Positions 55,717-64,000 of a stretch of 64,000 bases of DNA are shown one piece after another (the first letter of the stretch is position 1; the number at the start of each line of letters is the position of its first letter). Below the pieces are notes generated by a model, which was not told the origin of the DNA, did no database searches, and worked only from the letters and a program-made list of their open reading frames with translations. The DNA lies in assembly GCF_047717795.1 (NCBI RefSeq), contig NZ_CP159808.1:1-64000 (forward strand), in the 5' to 3' direction. The translations under genes and the position numbers were made by a program. Source of the DNA: Marisalimonas sp016777705. Lineage in GTDB: Bacteria > Pseudomonadota > Alphaproteobacteria > Puniceispirillales > Marisalimonadaceae.

Positions 55717-56934
55717 TTGGAATTAGTGGTATTGAAATTTGGAGGAACCTCTGTTGCAGATGTGCCTCAAATAAAAAAAATTGCATTAAAAATAAAAGGT
55801 GAAGTTGATCAAGGTAACAAAGTTATTGTTGTTGTCTCTGCTATGTCAGGAGTTACAAATAATTTAATAGATCTTGTAAATCAAACATCAAAAAACTTTT
55901 CCTTGTCTGAGCATGATGTAGTTTTATCTACTGGTGAACAGATTACTTCTGCACTTTTATCAATAGCTTTAGAAGAATTATCATTGAAAGCACGTTCATG
56001 GATGGGTTGGCAAGTTCCAATAGTTTCAGATAACACTCATGGTAAAGCAGTTATTAAAGATATAAAAACATCCAATATAATGGGTTCTATTAAAAAGGGA
56101 TATATAGCTATAGTTTCTGGATTTCAGGGAATTTCAGAAGATAATAGAATTACAACACTAGGTAGAGGTGGCTCAGACACAACAGCGGTAGCTTTAGCAG
56201 CAGCTTTTTCAGCTGATCGTTGTGATATTTATACTGACGTAGATGGGGTGTACACAACAGATCCTAGAATAGTAAAGAAAGCAAAAAAACTTGACTTTAT
56301 AACATATGAAGAAATGTTAGAATTGGCATCTCAGGGCGCTAAGGTATTGCAAACAAGATCAGTTGCGTTGGCAATGAAATATAATGTAAATTTAAGAGTT
56401 CTAAGTAGTTTTGCAAACGTACCTGGAACTTTAATAGCTGAAGAAAGAGGAAATATGGAAAAATCTGAAATTAGTGGCATTGCCCATAGTCTAAATGAAG
56501 CTAAAATAACTTTGTCAGATATCCCTGATCAACCGGGTCAAGCAGCAAACATTTTTGGTGCATTAGCAGATTTTTCTATTAATGTTGATATGATTGTTCA
56601 ATCATCTTCTATTAATCATGGTTCAACAGATATGACGTTTACGATACCAGAAACTGATTTATTAATGGCTGAAAAAGTAATAAAAAAAATTAAAGGAAAT
56701 ATAGGGTTTAAAAAGTTTACAAGCGAAACAAACGTTGTTAAAATATCAATTGTAGGAAATGCAATGAGGTCGCAATCCGGTATAGCAAAAACCATGTTTC
56801 AAACATTAGCTAAAAATCATATTAATATCCAGGTTATATCTACTAGTGAAATTAAAATTTCAGTCCTTATTTCATCAGAGTATTACGAACTTGCAATGAG
56901 ATCTTTGCATTTAGCTTTTAATTTGGATAAATAA
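55717..56934 (+). CDS. lysC: Aspartate kinase
   Basis: LysC phosphorylates aspartate, the first step to lysine, methionine and threonine. VLKFGGTSVADVPQI is near residue 5, SAMSGVTNNLI near 41, GRGGSDTTAVALAAA near 149 and DVDGVYTTDPRIV near 179. Two C-terminal ACT domains (VDMIVQSSSINHGSTDMTF region and the NINIQVISTSE-like HINIQVISTSEIKISVLI part) carry allosteric control. The 405-residue length fits. Start is TTG with AGGAT about 10 bases upstream and a TATAAT box at 55697-55702. Confidence 0.95.
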   Translation: MELVVLKFGGTSVADVPQIKKIALKIKGEVDQGNKVIVVVSAMSGVTNNLIDLVNQTSKNFSLSEHDVVLSTGEQITSALLSIALEELSLKARSWMGWQVPIVSDNTHGKAVIKDIKTSNIMGSIKKGYIAIVSGFQGISEDNRITTLGRGGSDTTAVALAAAFSADRCDIYTDVDGVYTTDPRIVKKAKKLDFITYEEMLELASQGAKVLQTRSVALAMKYNVNLRVLSSFANVPGTLIAEERGNMEKSEISGIAHSLNEAKITLSDIPDQPGQAANIFGALADFSINVDMIVQSSSINHGSTDMTFTIPETDLLMAEKVIKKIKGNIGFKKFTSETNVVKISIVGNAMRSQSGIAKTMFQTLAKNHINIQVISTSEIKISVLISSEYYELAMRSLHLAFNLDK

Positions 56935-56962
56935 TTTAATAATTATGTTTTTAAAACAAATG

Positions 56963-56991
56963 TTGATTTAAAATCTGACTCAATATAAAAT
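56963..56991 (+). promoter_or_regulatory. Candidate promoter of the RodZ-like gene
   Basis: TTGATT (56963-56968) and TAAAAT (56986-56991) are 17 bases apart, within the 78-base gap after lysC; AGGGA precedes the ATG at 57013. Confidence 0.4.
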
Positions 56992-57012
56992 GTATGCCCA
57001 TAGGGAATATAT

Positions 57013-58026
57013 ATGCCAATTAATGTAGATAAAAACAAAAAAAATTACGATGAATCACACTTTAGTGGAGAAGCTGTTTCTGAGGCAGTATTTGACGCTT
57101 TCGATACGTTTGAGAAAGATGATGTTGGAAAATTATGCTTAGATGCAAGACTTAAAAAAGGTTTAACTCAAGAGCAAGCTAGTAAAATTTTAAAGGTTAA
57201 AGTCAGCATTATTAAAGATTTTGAAGATGGTAATGATTTCGAATTGCATGGTCTGGCTTACAAAATTGGATTTGTTAGATCTTATGCATTTTTGTTAGAA
57301 TTAGATGCTGATGTTTTAGTGGAAGAATTTAAAGAAAGTCTTCAACTTAATACTTATAAAGAAGAATATAAGTTTTTAGCTCCAAATACTGAAGCTAGAA
57401 AGTTTTTACCAATAGGTGCAGTTTTATCACTTTTTATCTCTTTTATTATTTATACTGGATGGTACTACAGCGATAGAAATAATAATATTAACCACGTTTC
57501 CAACCAAGTTTTAGAGAATAATAAGACAAATTTTTCAACCAAAAACGATTATATTATAATAGAAGATAGTATAGATACAAATAAGAGTGTTTTGTTGGAT
57601 AATAAAAAAAATATCAACAAAGTTGAGAAGATTATTTTAGATACTAAAATTGAAGTTCAAGATAAAAATATTGAAAATAATGGGGAAAAAAACTTAACCT
57701 CTGAAAATTTAATTAAATCAGTTGGAATTGAAGCTAATGAGATGTCTGCAAAAGCTAATGAGAGAAACCCTAATACAGAATTGGTTTTAAAAGCTATCGG
57801 TAATAGTTGGGTTGAAATAGAAGATTTAAATGGAAACATCCTTATGACAAGATTAATGAGACCAGGGGAAACTTATATTGTTCCAAACATAAATGGTTTA
57901 ACATTGAACACAGGAAATGCTGGTGTATTATCACTTTCAAGAGGTGATATTTTTTTACCCTCTTTAGGTGATGTTGGAGAAATAATTAAAGCTCGTCCCT
58001 TAAATATTAAAGCTTTTACTAATTAA
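57013..58026 (+). CDS. RodZ-like helix-turn-helix membrane protein
   Basis: A cytoplasmic HTH_25 domain (LCLDARLKKGLTQEQASKIL near residue 42, YKIGFVRSYAFLLELDADV near 83) is followed by one transmembrane segment (IGAVLSLFISFIIYTGWYY near 135-153), a charged N/K/E-rich linker and a C-terminal beta domain of the DUF4115 type (VLKAIGNSWVEIEDLNGNIL, RPGETYIVPNINGLTL). RodZ anchors MreB and controls rod shape. No mreB lies nearby, so a RodZ role is inferred. The gene upstream of ispG is a RodZ homologue in many proteobacteria. Confidence 0.87.
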   Translation: MPINVDKNKKNYDESHFSGEAVSEAVFDAFDTFEKDDVGKLCLDARLKKGLTQEQASKILKVKVSIIKDFEDGNDFELHGLAYKIGFVRSYAFLLELDADVLVEEFKESLQLNTYKEEYKFLAPNTEARKFLPIGAVLSLFISFIIYTGWYYSDRNNNINHVSNQVLENNKTNFSTKNDYIIIEDSIDTNKSVLLDNKKNINKVEKIILDTKIEVQDKNIENNGEKNLTSENLIKSVGIEANEMSAKANERNPNTELVLKAIGNSWVEIEDLNGNILMTRLMRPGETYIVPNINGLTLNTGNAGVLSLSRGDIFLPSLGDVGEIIKARPLNIKAFTN

Positions 58027-58098
58027 TAATTTGTTAATAATTTACTTCTAATAACTTAACTAAAACTTTTAATGATTTATTAATTTCAGGACATAATA

Positions 58099-59190
58099 AT
58101 GAACATTAGGCCTTACAGGCATATAGAGCGAAGAAGATCTAACAAAATTAAAGTAGGAAATATTTCTGTTGGAGGTGACGCACCTATTAGTGTTCAAACT
58201 ATGACTAACACACCTACAACTGATATTGACTTAACATTAGATCAAATAGAAAAATGTGTAGAAGCTGGAGCGGATATTATAAGAGTTTCCTGTCCTGACA
58301 AAGACTCCACCACTGCTCTCAAGCAATTAGTACGATTGTCTCCAATTCCTATTGTAGCTGATATTCATTTTCATTACTTAAGGGCTATTGAAGCAGCAGA
58401 TGCTGGCGCGGCATGTCTTAGAATTAACCCAGGTAATATTGGTCAAGCCGATAAAATTAAAGAAGTTATTTCTGCTGCTAAACAAAATCAATCTTCTATA
58501 AGAATAGGGGTAAACGCGGGGTCTTTGGAAAAAAATATTTTAGATAAATATGGTGAACCAACTCCAGAAGCTTTAGTAGATTCTGCATTAGCACATATTC
58601 AAATATTAAAAGAACATGACTTTCAAGATTATAAAGTAAGTGTAAAGGCCTCTGATGTTTTTTTAGCTGTAGCTGCTTACACTCAATTAGCAGATATAGA
58701 TGATTGTCCCTTGCATATTGGAATAACAGAAGCAGGAAGTTTGAGAGCTGGAACCGTAAAATCATCTATAGGACTTGGCAATTTATTATGGTCTGGAATA
58801 GGAGATACTATAAGAGTTTCATTGTCAGCTGATCCTGCTGAGGAAGTTAGAGTTGCCTACGAATTGTTAAAGTCCCTTGGGTTAAGAAGAAGAGGAGTGA
58901 CGGTTATATCATGTCCATCATGTGCTAGGCAGCAATTTGACGTAATCAAAACCGTACAAGAGGTTGAAGAAAGGCTTCAGCATATTACTGATCCTATTAC
59001 AGTGTCTATTATTGGATGCATCGTAAATGGTCCTGGAGAAGCAAAGGAGACGGATATAGGTTTAACAGGAGGTGGAAAAGGAAATCATCAAATTTATGTA
59101 AATGGTATAACGGACCATATTATCAGGAATGAAAATGTTGCTGATTATGTAGTTAACTTTGTACTTCAGAAAATATCTGAAAAAGTATAA
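58099..59190 (+). CDS. ispG: 4-hydroxy-3-methylbut-2-en-1-yl diphosphate synthase (IspG)
   Basis: IspG (GcpE) makes HMBPP in the non-mevalonate isoprenoid pathway using a 4Fe-4S cluster. Cluster cysteines are in VISCPSCARQQFD near residue 271 and SIIGCIVNGPGEAKETDIG near 310. VQTMTNTPTTDI and the TIM-barrel segment VADIHFHYLRAIEAADAG (VADIHFHYL) are conserved. The 363-residue length fits. AGGAC precedes the ATG. hisS follows after 34 bases. Confidence 0.97.
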   Translation: MNIRPYRHIERRRSNKIKVGNISVGGDAPISVQTMTNTPTTDIDLTLDQIEKCVEAGADIIRVSCPDKDSTTALKQLVRLSPIPIVADIHFHYLRAIEAADAGAACLRINPGNIGQADKIKEVISAAKQNQSSIRIGVNAGSLEKNILDKYGEPTPEALVDSALAHIQILKEHDFQDYKVSVKASDVFLAVAAYTQLADIDDCPLHIGITEAGSLRAGTVKSSIGLGNLLWSGIGDTIRVSLSADPAEEVRVAYELLKSLGLRRRGVTVISCPSCARQQFDVIKTVQEVEERLQHITDPITVSIIGCIVNGPGEAKETDIGLTGGGKGNHQIYVNGITDHIIRNENVADYVVNFVLQKISEKV

Positions 59191-59224
59191 TCGTATATAA
59201 TTTTTTTAATCTCATAGGCTTATA

Positions 59225-60466
59225 ATGGAAAAACTTAGAACAGTTAGAGGTGTGCATGATTTATTACCCGATATATTGCATAAACAGAATTTAGTAATTA
59301 ACGAAGGGTTGAAAATATCTGAAAAATATTGTTATCAGCAAATAGAAACACCTATTTTTGAATTTGCAGAGGTTTTCACTAAACCTCTTGGTAAAACAAG
59401 TGATATTGTTACTAAAGAAAATTATATTTTCAAAGATAGAAGCGAAGATGAATTGATGTTAAGACCTGAAGGCACATCAGGAGTTGTGAGGGCATTCTTA
59501 AACGCAGGTTTAACGCAAGATATTCCAAAGCGTTATTCATACTATGGGCCTATGTTTAGGTACGAAAGGCCTCAAAAAGGCAGATTAAGGCAATTTAAAC
59601 AGTTTGGTATAGAGTGTATAGGTATTAATAATTCTATGGCAGATGTTGAGGTTATCTCATTAGGCCATGCTTTTTTAGAGAAATTAAACATCTTAGACAA
59701 AATAAATTTAAAGATAAATACGTTAGGTGATAGTGAGACCAGATTAAAATATAGAAAGGCTTTAGTCGATTATTTAAATGATTATAAATCTCAATTATCA
59801 AATGAAAGCATTAAAAGGTTATCAGAAAATCCATTAAGAATTTTAGATTCTAAAAATGAGACAGATAAAAAAATTCTAATAAATGCACCAAATATAATAG
59901 ATTATTTAAATGAAGTCTCCCAAGAAAGATTTGAAAAAGTATGCTCAGGTCTGAGTGCTCTAAAAATAAAATATCAAATTGATAAAAATCTTGTAAGAGG
60001 TTTAGATTATTATTGCCATACTGCTTTTGAATTTATTACTAGTGATTTAGGATCTCAAGGTACTGTTCTAGCAGGCGGTAGATACGATGGTTTGGCTAAA
60101 ATGTTAGGAGGCGTTGATACTGCTGGTGTTGGTTGGGCTGCAGGTGTAGACAGGCTGTCTCTAATGATTAATGAAGAGTTTGCAAATAAACCTGACTTAG
60201 TATTAATGGCTGTATCTGAAAATTTAGAACCGTTATTAATGCCAATAATGAAAAAATTAGTGGATAAAGGTTTAAAGGTAGAAATCCTTATTACAGGAAA
60301 CATGTCAAAAAAATTTAAAAGAGCAAATAAAGTCGATGCCTCATACGCAATAATCTTAGGTGAAGAAGAATTGTCTAAAAATATTATTAAATTAAAAAAT
60401 TTAATAATAGGTTCTGAGAGACTTATAACCCTAGATGAAGCAATAAAAGTTATAAAAAATCTATAA
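59225..60466 (+). CDS. hisS: Histidyl-tRNA synthetase
   Basis: A class II synthetase charging tRNA-His. The opening RTVRGVHDLLPDILHKQN, motif 1-like region, motif 2 RYSYYGPMFRYERPQKGRLRQF (split: YYGPMFRYERPQ, GRLRQFKQFG) near 104, and the histidine-A motif LVRGLDYYCHTAFEF near 255 identify it. GGRYDGLAKMLGG near 283 and GWAAGVDRL are motif 3. The C-terminal anticodon domain is present. Length 413 is normal. prfA follows closely. Confidence 0.97.
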   Translation: MEKLRTVRGVHDLLPDILHKQNLVINEGLKISEKYCYQQIETPIFEFAEVFTKPLGKTSDIVTKENYIFKDRSEDELMLRPEGTSGVVRAFLNAGLTQDIPKRYSYYGPMFRYERPQKGRLRQFKQFGIECIGINNSMADVEVISLGHAFLEKLNILDKINLKINTLGDSETRLKYRKALVDYLNDYKSQLSNESIKRLSENPLRILDSKNETDKKILINAPNIIDYLNEVSQERFEKVCSGLSALKIKYQIDKNLVRGLDYYCHTAFEFITSDLGSQGTVLAGGRYDGLAKMLGGVDTAGVGWAAGVDRLSLMINEEFANKPDLVLMAVSENLEPLLMPIMKKLVDKGLKVEILITGNMSKKFKRANKVDASYAIILGEEELSKNIIKLKNLIIGSERLITLDEAIKVIKNL

Positions 60467-60486
60467 AAGTGTTTTTGGAGAGAAAT

Positions 60487-61563
60487 TTGAGTTTACAGAA
60501 TAATATAGATAAAATTTTTCAACGGGAAGAAACAATTGAAAAATTACTTGTCAATCCCTCTGAATTGAAACCTTTGGAGTTAGCAGAGCTTTCAAAAGAA
60601 TTATCTGATATAAAACACATCACTGAATTAGCTAAAAACAAATATCTGTTAGATAAAGAATTGTCTGACCTTAGTGAATTACTGGATGATAAAGAGACTG
60701 ATAATGAAATTCGAAGTATAGCTGTTAATGAAATCAATGCTCTTAAAGAAAAGGTTACTAACCTTGAAAAAAATATTCAATTTTCTTTATTGCCCAAAGA
60801 TAAAGATGACGTCAGAAACGTAATTATTGAAGTTAGAGCTGGTACCGGAGGTGATGAAGCAGGTTTATTTGCTGCAGATTTATTTGCAATGTATGATAAA
60901 TTATCAATAAAACATAAATGGAAATTTGAAGTAATGGAAGTTTCAGAAACCAGTGTTGGTGGTTACAAAGAAGCTCAAGCAAATATTATAGGTAAAGATG
61001 TTTTTGGAAGGCTTAAGTTTGAGTCAGGCGTTCATAGGGTTCAGAGAGTCCCAGAAACGGAAACTAGCGGACGAATCCATACCTCAGCCGCAACTGTAGC
61101 TGTTTTGCCTGAGGCAGAAGATTTAGAAATTATTATTGAGGATAAAGATTTAAGAATTGACGTCTTTAGATCAAGTGGACCTGGTGGACAGTCGGTTAAC
61201 ACTACAGATTCAGCTGTAAGAATTACACACCTACCTTCAGGTATAGTTGTTAGTCAACAAGATGAAAAGTCACAACATAAAAACAGGGCTAAAGCAATGA
61301 AAATACTTCAATCACGTTTATACGAAGCTGGAAGGCAAAAACAACAAGATGAAAGATCGTCTTCGAGAAAAGGTCAAGTTGGCTCTGGAGATAGATCAGA
61401 AAGAATAAGAACGTATAACTTTCCACAAGGAAGGGTAACAGACCATAGAATTAACTTAACATTACACAAGTTAGATAAGGTTCTCCAGGGAGAAGCATTA
61501 GACGAATTGATAGACGCATTGATAGTTGAAGATAGAATGTTAAAGTTAGAGATCAATGGATAA
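60487..61563 (+). CDS. prfA: Peptide chain release factor 1
   Basis: RF1 recognises UAA and UAG stop codons and triggers peptide release. The GGQ motif is SSGPGGQSVNTTDSAV near residue 232, and the PxT-type codon-recognition loop is VPETETSGRIHTSAA near 186. VRAGTGGDEAGLFAADLF near 118 is conserved. I prefer the TTG at 60487 (MSLQNNIDKI), since GGAG lies 6 bases ahead and this matches usual RF1 N-termini. The frame also has a GTG at 60469. prmC, its methyltransferase, overlaps the 3' end by 8 bases. Confidence 0.95.
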   Translation: MSLQNNIDKIFQREETIEKLLVNPSELKPLELAELSKELSDIKHITELAKNKYLLDKELSDLSELLDDKETDNEIRSIAVNEINALKEKVTNLEKNIQFSLLPKDKDDVRNVIIEVRAGTGGDEAGLFAADLFAMYDKLSIKHKWKFEVMEVSETSVGGYKEAQANIIGKDVFGRLKFESGVHRVQRVPETETSGRIHTSAATVAVLPEAEDLEIIIEDKDLRIDVFRSSGPGGQSVNTTDSAVRITHLPSGIVVSQQDEKSQHKNRAKAMKILQSRLYEAGRQKQQDERSSSRKGQVGSGDRSERIRTYNFPQGRVTDHRINLTLHKLDKVLQGEALDELIDALIVEDRMLKLEING

Positions 61564-62449
61564 TAAACAAAAATCAATTGATGTTTATAGTATAATAAAA
61601 CCTGAAATTGAAAAATTAATAAACTGTGGGTCTACAACACCAATTTTGGATAGTAGAATACTTCTTGCTCATACTTTGTCTTATGCTAGGTCAGTTTATA
61701 CTCATGAAAATATAAATATATCGAAAAATCAAATCAATAAATTTCAAAATCTTATTTCAGAAAGGGCAAAAGGTAAGCCGGTCTCAAGAATTATAAATAA
61801 AAAAAATTTTTGGAAAAAAGAATTCCAAATCAACAAAGAGACCTTAGACCCAAGACCAGACTCTGAGGTTATTATAGAATACTTTTTTAAATATTATGAG
61901 GATAAATTTAAAAAGCTAAAAATTCTTGATTTAGGTTCTGGTTCTGGTTGTTTAGGGCTGTCACTTTTAGACGAATATCAAAATTCTAAAGTGAGTTTTT
62001 TAGATGTATCTAAAAAATCTTTAAAAGCTGTAAAGTTTAATTCATTAAAATTTAAAATGTATGAAAGAACTAAGCTTATTAGTTTAGACTGGAGTTCACC
62101 TGATTGGGATAGAGATTTATTGGATTTCGAAAAAAATATTAAGTTTGATGCAATTGTAACGAACCCACCTTATATACCGTCTGCTGAAATTGAACTATTA
62201 CAAAAAGAGGTAAAATATTATGATCCTTTGATTGCGTTGGATGGGGGTAAAGATGGACTAGATGCTTATAGGTTAATTTTTAGTAAATTATTTAAATTGT
62301 TAAAACCAAATGGAAAACTTTTTGTTGAGATAGGAAAAAATCAAGAAAAATTTATTTCAACAATCGGTTTGAATAATGGCTTGTTAACAATAGATTATGG
62401 ACGAGATTTACAAGGAATTATTAGATTAATTGTATTTACAATTAAATAA
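61556..62449 (+). CDS. prmC: Peptide chain release factor N5-glutamine methyltransferase
   Basis: PrmC methylates the glutamine of the GGQ motif in release factors. The SAM-binding motif is KILDLGSGSGCLGLSLL near residue 121, and the catalytic NPPY motif is FDAIVTNPPYIPSAE near 198. LDPRPDSEVIIEYFF near 97 corresponds to the substrate-binding region usually reading IPRPDTE. YDPLIALDGGKDGLDAYR is present. Length 297 is normal. It overlaps prfA by 8 bases, fitting co-expression with its substrate. Confidence 0.95.
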   Translation: MDNKQKSIDVYSIIKPEIEKLINCGSTTPILDSRILLAHTLSYARSVYTHENINISKNQINKFQNLISERAKGKPVSRIINKKNFWKKEFQINKETLDPRPDSEVIIEYFFKYYEDKFKKLKILDLGSGSGCLGLSLLDEYQNSKVSFLDVSKKSLKAVKFNSLKFKMYERTKLISLDWSSPDWDRDLLDFEKNIKFDAIVTNPPYIPSAEIELLQKEVKYYDPLIALDGGKDGLDAYRLIFSKLFKLLKPNGKLFVEIGKNQEKFISTIGLNNGLLTIDYGRDLQGIIRLIVFTIK

Positions 62450-62522
62450 TTTTTTTTCTTCTTGGCTAAACATTAAAAAGTTTATATAAAACATAAATAA
62501 GTTAAATCTTATTTTTATTAAT

Positions 62523-62540
62523 GATACATTAGATACATTA
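62523..62540 (+). repeat. Tandem 9-base direct repeat upstream of DUF4167
   Basis: Two adjacent exact copies of GATACATTA lie in the 183-base gap between prmC and the DUF4167 gene. The rest of that gap is very AT-rich, with no terminator, RNA gene or ORF that I can support. The repeat could be a binding site or chance. Confidence 0.4.
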
Positions 62541-62632
62541 ATCGAGTATATCAATTTAAGATAGTACTCTTAAAAAAACTTTTAAAATTTTATATTTAAA
62601 TATAACACTATTATTCAATTATTAGGACAAAT

Positions 62633-63133
62633 ATGAGACAACAAAATAATGGGCGTCGCCGTCAAAATCGAGGATCAAGTCGTCGAAGCTATGGTGCTGG
62701 TAATAACAATGGAAACATAAACAAAAATACTGTCATAGATAGTTCTGGACCTGATGGAAGACAAAGAGGTTCAGTTTCTCAATTAAGCGAAAAATATACT
62801 AGCCTAGCTTCAGATGCTGCTGCATCTGATGACCGTATTTTAGCAGAGTCTTACTTACAATTTGCTGATCATTATTATAGAATACACCAAGAGATTGAAA
62901 TTAATAATGAAGCAAAAGAAACAAAGCTGAATCCAGAAAAAAATAATAATGAAAATAGTAATTCTGAAATAGAAGTTGAAAACAAAGACAAAAACAATAA
63001 TAAAAAACCTCCTCGACGTCAAAGAGGGTACCAGATTAGAGAAACTGAACTGTTAGCTCAAGAAGATGAGAATACTAAAATAATAAAAGAAAAAGAGAAC
63101 TCTGAAAAACATTCAAACGTTGACAACATATAG
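62633..63133 (+). CDS. DUF4167 domain protein
   Basis: The N-terminus is an R/N/G-rich segment (RQQNNGRRRQNRGSSRRSY) followed by the conserved GPDGRQRGSVSQLSEKYTSL and AESYLQFADHYYRIHQE, the DUF4167 signature. The rest is charged and low-complexity (E, N, K), with a PRRQRGYQIRETEL element near the end. The basic N-terminus suggests nucleic-acid binding, but function is unknown. The family is nearly confined to Alphaproteobacteria and usually lies between prmC and clpB, as here. AGGAC precedes the ATG. Confidence 0.88.
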   Translation: MRQQNNGRRRQNRGSSRRSYGAGNNNGNINKNTVIDSSGPDGRQRGSVSQLSEKYTSLASDAAASDDRILAESYLQFADHYYRIHQEIEINNEAKETKLNPEKNNNENSNSEIEVENKDKNNNKKPPRRQRGYQIRETELLAQEDENTKIIKEKENSEKHSNVDNI

Positions 63134-63308
63134 TCTTCCAAAAAATTATTAAGTTTAGGAAAAAATAAAAAATCAGATATTGAAATACATAATATTAATT
63201 CAACTTCCATAACATAAACTTAAAAAATATATGAAACCTTTTAAACATTGAAATTCTAGCAATTGGTAACCATATAAATCAATATTTACACAAAAACGGG
63301 TTCAAGAA

Positions 63309-64000
63309 ATAGAAAATTTATTAAAACAATTTTCTGATAGATCAAAAGTCACACTCAAATTAGCACATGAACTTTCTCTTAGTGCAGGTGTTAATTTAAT
63401 TTCTGATCATGTTTTATTTATAATTATAGATAAATCTGAAAAATATATTGATAAAATTCTAAATAATCTTGGTGCTGACGTAAGTAATTTACAAAAACAA
63501 TTGAGCTTGAGTTTGTCGTTATTAAAAAAATCTCAACAAGAAAATAAAATTGATAAAAGTATTACAAAATTAATCGACGTAGCCAGACATTTAATTATTA
63601 AAAATGGTGATAAGGTTATTACTCAAGAAATATTATTGTTATCATTAACTTGTGTTAATAATCCAGGGCAAAAACTTCTACTCAATGAAGGCGTAGACTT
63701 TAACAAATTACAAGATGAGATTAATAGATTTAGGAAAGGCAAAAAAGCAATGAATGAAACAGCTGAATCCGGCTTTGACACACTTAATCGATTTGCAACT
63801 AATCTTACTGCTAACGCTCTTAAGGGTTTGTTAGATCCTGTTATTGGCAGAGACGAGGAAATCCGACGTGTAATTCAAGTTTTGTCCAGAAGAACTAAAA
63901 ATAACCCAGTGTTAATAGGTGAACCTGGTGTTGGTAAGACGGCTATTTTAGAAGGTTTAGCAATAAGAATAGCCCAGGACGATGTTCCAGAAAAATTAAA
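63309..64000 (+). CDS. clpB: ClpB disaggregase, 3' truncated by the window, no canonical start at the N-domain
   Basis: ClpB is a hexameric AAA+ disaggregase working with DnaK. The frame reads QFSDRSKVTLKLAHELSLSAG (N-domain; shown as FSDRSKVTLKLAHELS), a second N-domain repeat with DVARHLIIKNGDKVI, then FDTLNRFATNLT, DPVIGRDEEIRRVIQ, LSRRTKNNPVLIGEPGVGKTA (Walker A GEPGVGKTA) and GLAIRIAQDDVPEKL. The N-domain begins near 63309, where only ATA is available. In-frame stops lie at 63249 and 63267. The first canonical starts are TTG at 63501 and ATG at 63750; the latter is at the N-domain/first-ATPase junction, with AGGAAAGG ahead of it. The gene continues past 64000. Confidence 0.85.
   Translation, partial: MENLLKQFSDRSKVTLKLAHELSLSAGVNLISDHVLFIIIDKSEKYIDKILNNLGADVSNLQKQLSLSLSLLKKSQQENKIDKSITKLIDVARHLIIKNGDKVITQEILLLSLTCVNNPGQKLLLNEGVDFNKLQDEINRFRKGKKAMNETAESGFDTLNRFATNLTANALKGLLDPVIGRDEEIRRVIQVLSRRTKNNPVLIGEPGVGKTAILEGLAIRIAQDDVPEKL

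Overview
The window looks like a core-genome segment of a streamlined, AT-rich alphaproteobacterium, probably a free-living aquatic lineage. Coding sequence is very A/T-biased and intergenic gaps are tiny. The alphaproteobacterial call rests on family content and gene order: dnaA-dnaN-recF-gyrB, a class I (archaeal-type) lysyl-tRNA synthetase, the cobS/cobT pair beside a J-domain gene and bolA, aroK-aroB-corC, xerD-accA, secA with ppiC-argJ-mutT, and prfA-prmC-DUF4167-clpB. I cannot assign a genus from sequence alone. No rRNA, tRNA, CRISPR array, insertion sequence or prophage is visible.

Layout. 0.1-6.5 kb: replication genes dnaA, dnaN, recF, gyrB. 6.5-10.2 kb (minus): a DadA-type FAD amino-acid dehydrogenase behind a tandem glycine riboswitch, an EamA transporter whose 5' end is disrupted, a rhodanese and a renalase-like flavoprotein. 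10.3-14 kb: HAD hydrolase, orphan ABC ATPase, pteridine-reductase-like SDR, folB, then gloB on the other strand. 14.1-16.6 kb: chorismate mutase, HisC-type aminotransferase and TyrA, a tyrosine/phenylalanine cassette. 16.6-21.6 kb: DUF218 protein, zinc-ribbon membrane protein, lysA, a 37-residue LptM-like lipoprotein missed by ordinary ORF cut-offs, argH and a TlpA-like thioredoxin. 21.6-25.3 kb (minus): yggT, folD, a HIG1-like two-helix protein, PduO-type adenosyltransferase, etfB, etfA.

25.4-37.4 kb: YnjB/YnjC-like ABC importer without an adjacent ATPase, a DJ-1 family protein lacking the usual cysteine, DUF1289, aspS; ctaA (minus); groES-groEL followed by the only convincing intrinsic terminator; lysS (class I), pyrD, rpmB. 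37.4-44.2 kb: cobT, cobS, J protein (minus), bolA (plus), then corC, aroB, aroK (minus). 44.3-51.7 kb: a 46-residue membrane protein, a 557-residue exported protein of unknown function, xerD, accA, then minus-strand nitrilase, grxC, mutT, argJ, ppiC. 51.8-64 kb: secA, DUF1178, ubiG (minus), lysC, RodZ-like protein, ispG, hisS, prfA, prmC, DUF4167 and the start of clpB, which runs off the window.

What stands out is mostly at gene edges. A glycine riboswitch sits in front of an amino-acid dehydrogenase instead of the usual glycine-cleavage genes. EamA and clpB lack a normal start codon where their conserved domain begins. All ten convergent gene pairs overlap or nearly touch, leaving no room for terminators. 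I did not find a convincing new multi-gene defence or biosynthetic system; this is largely housekeeping DNA.
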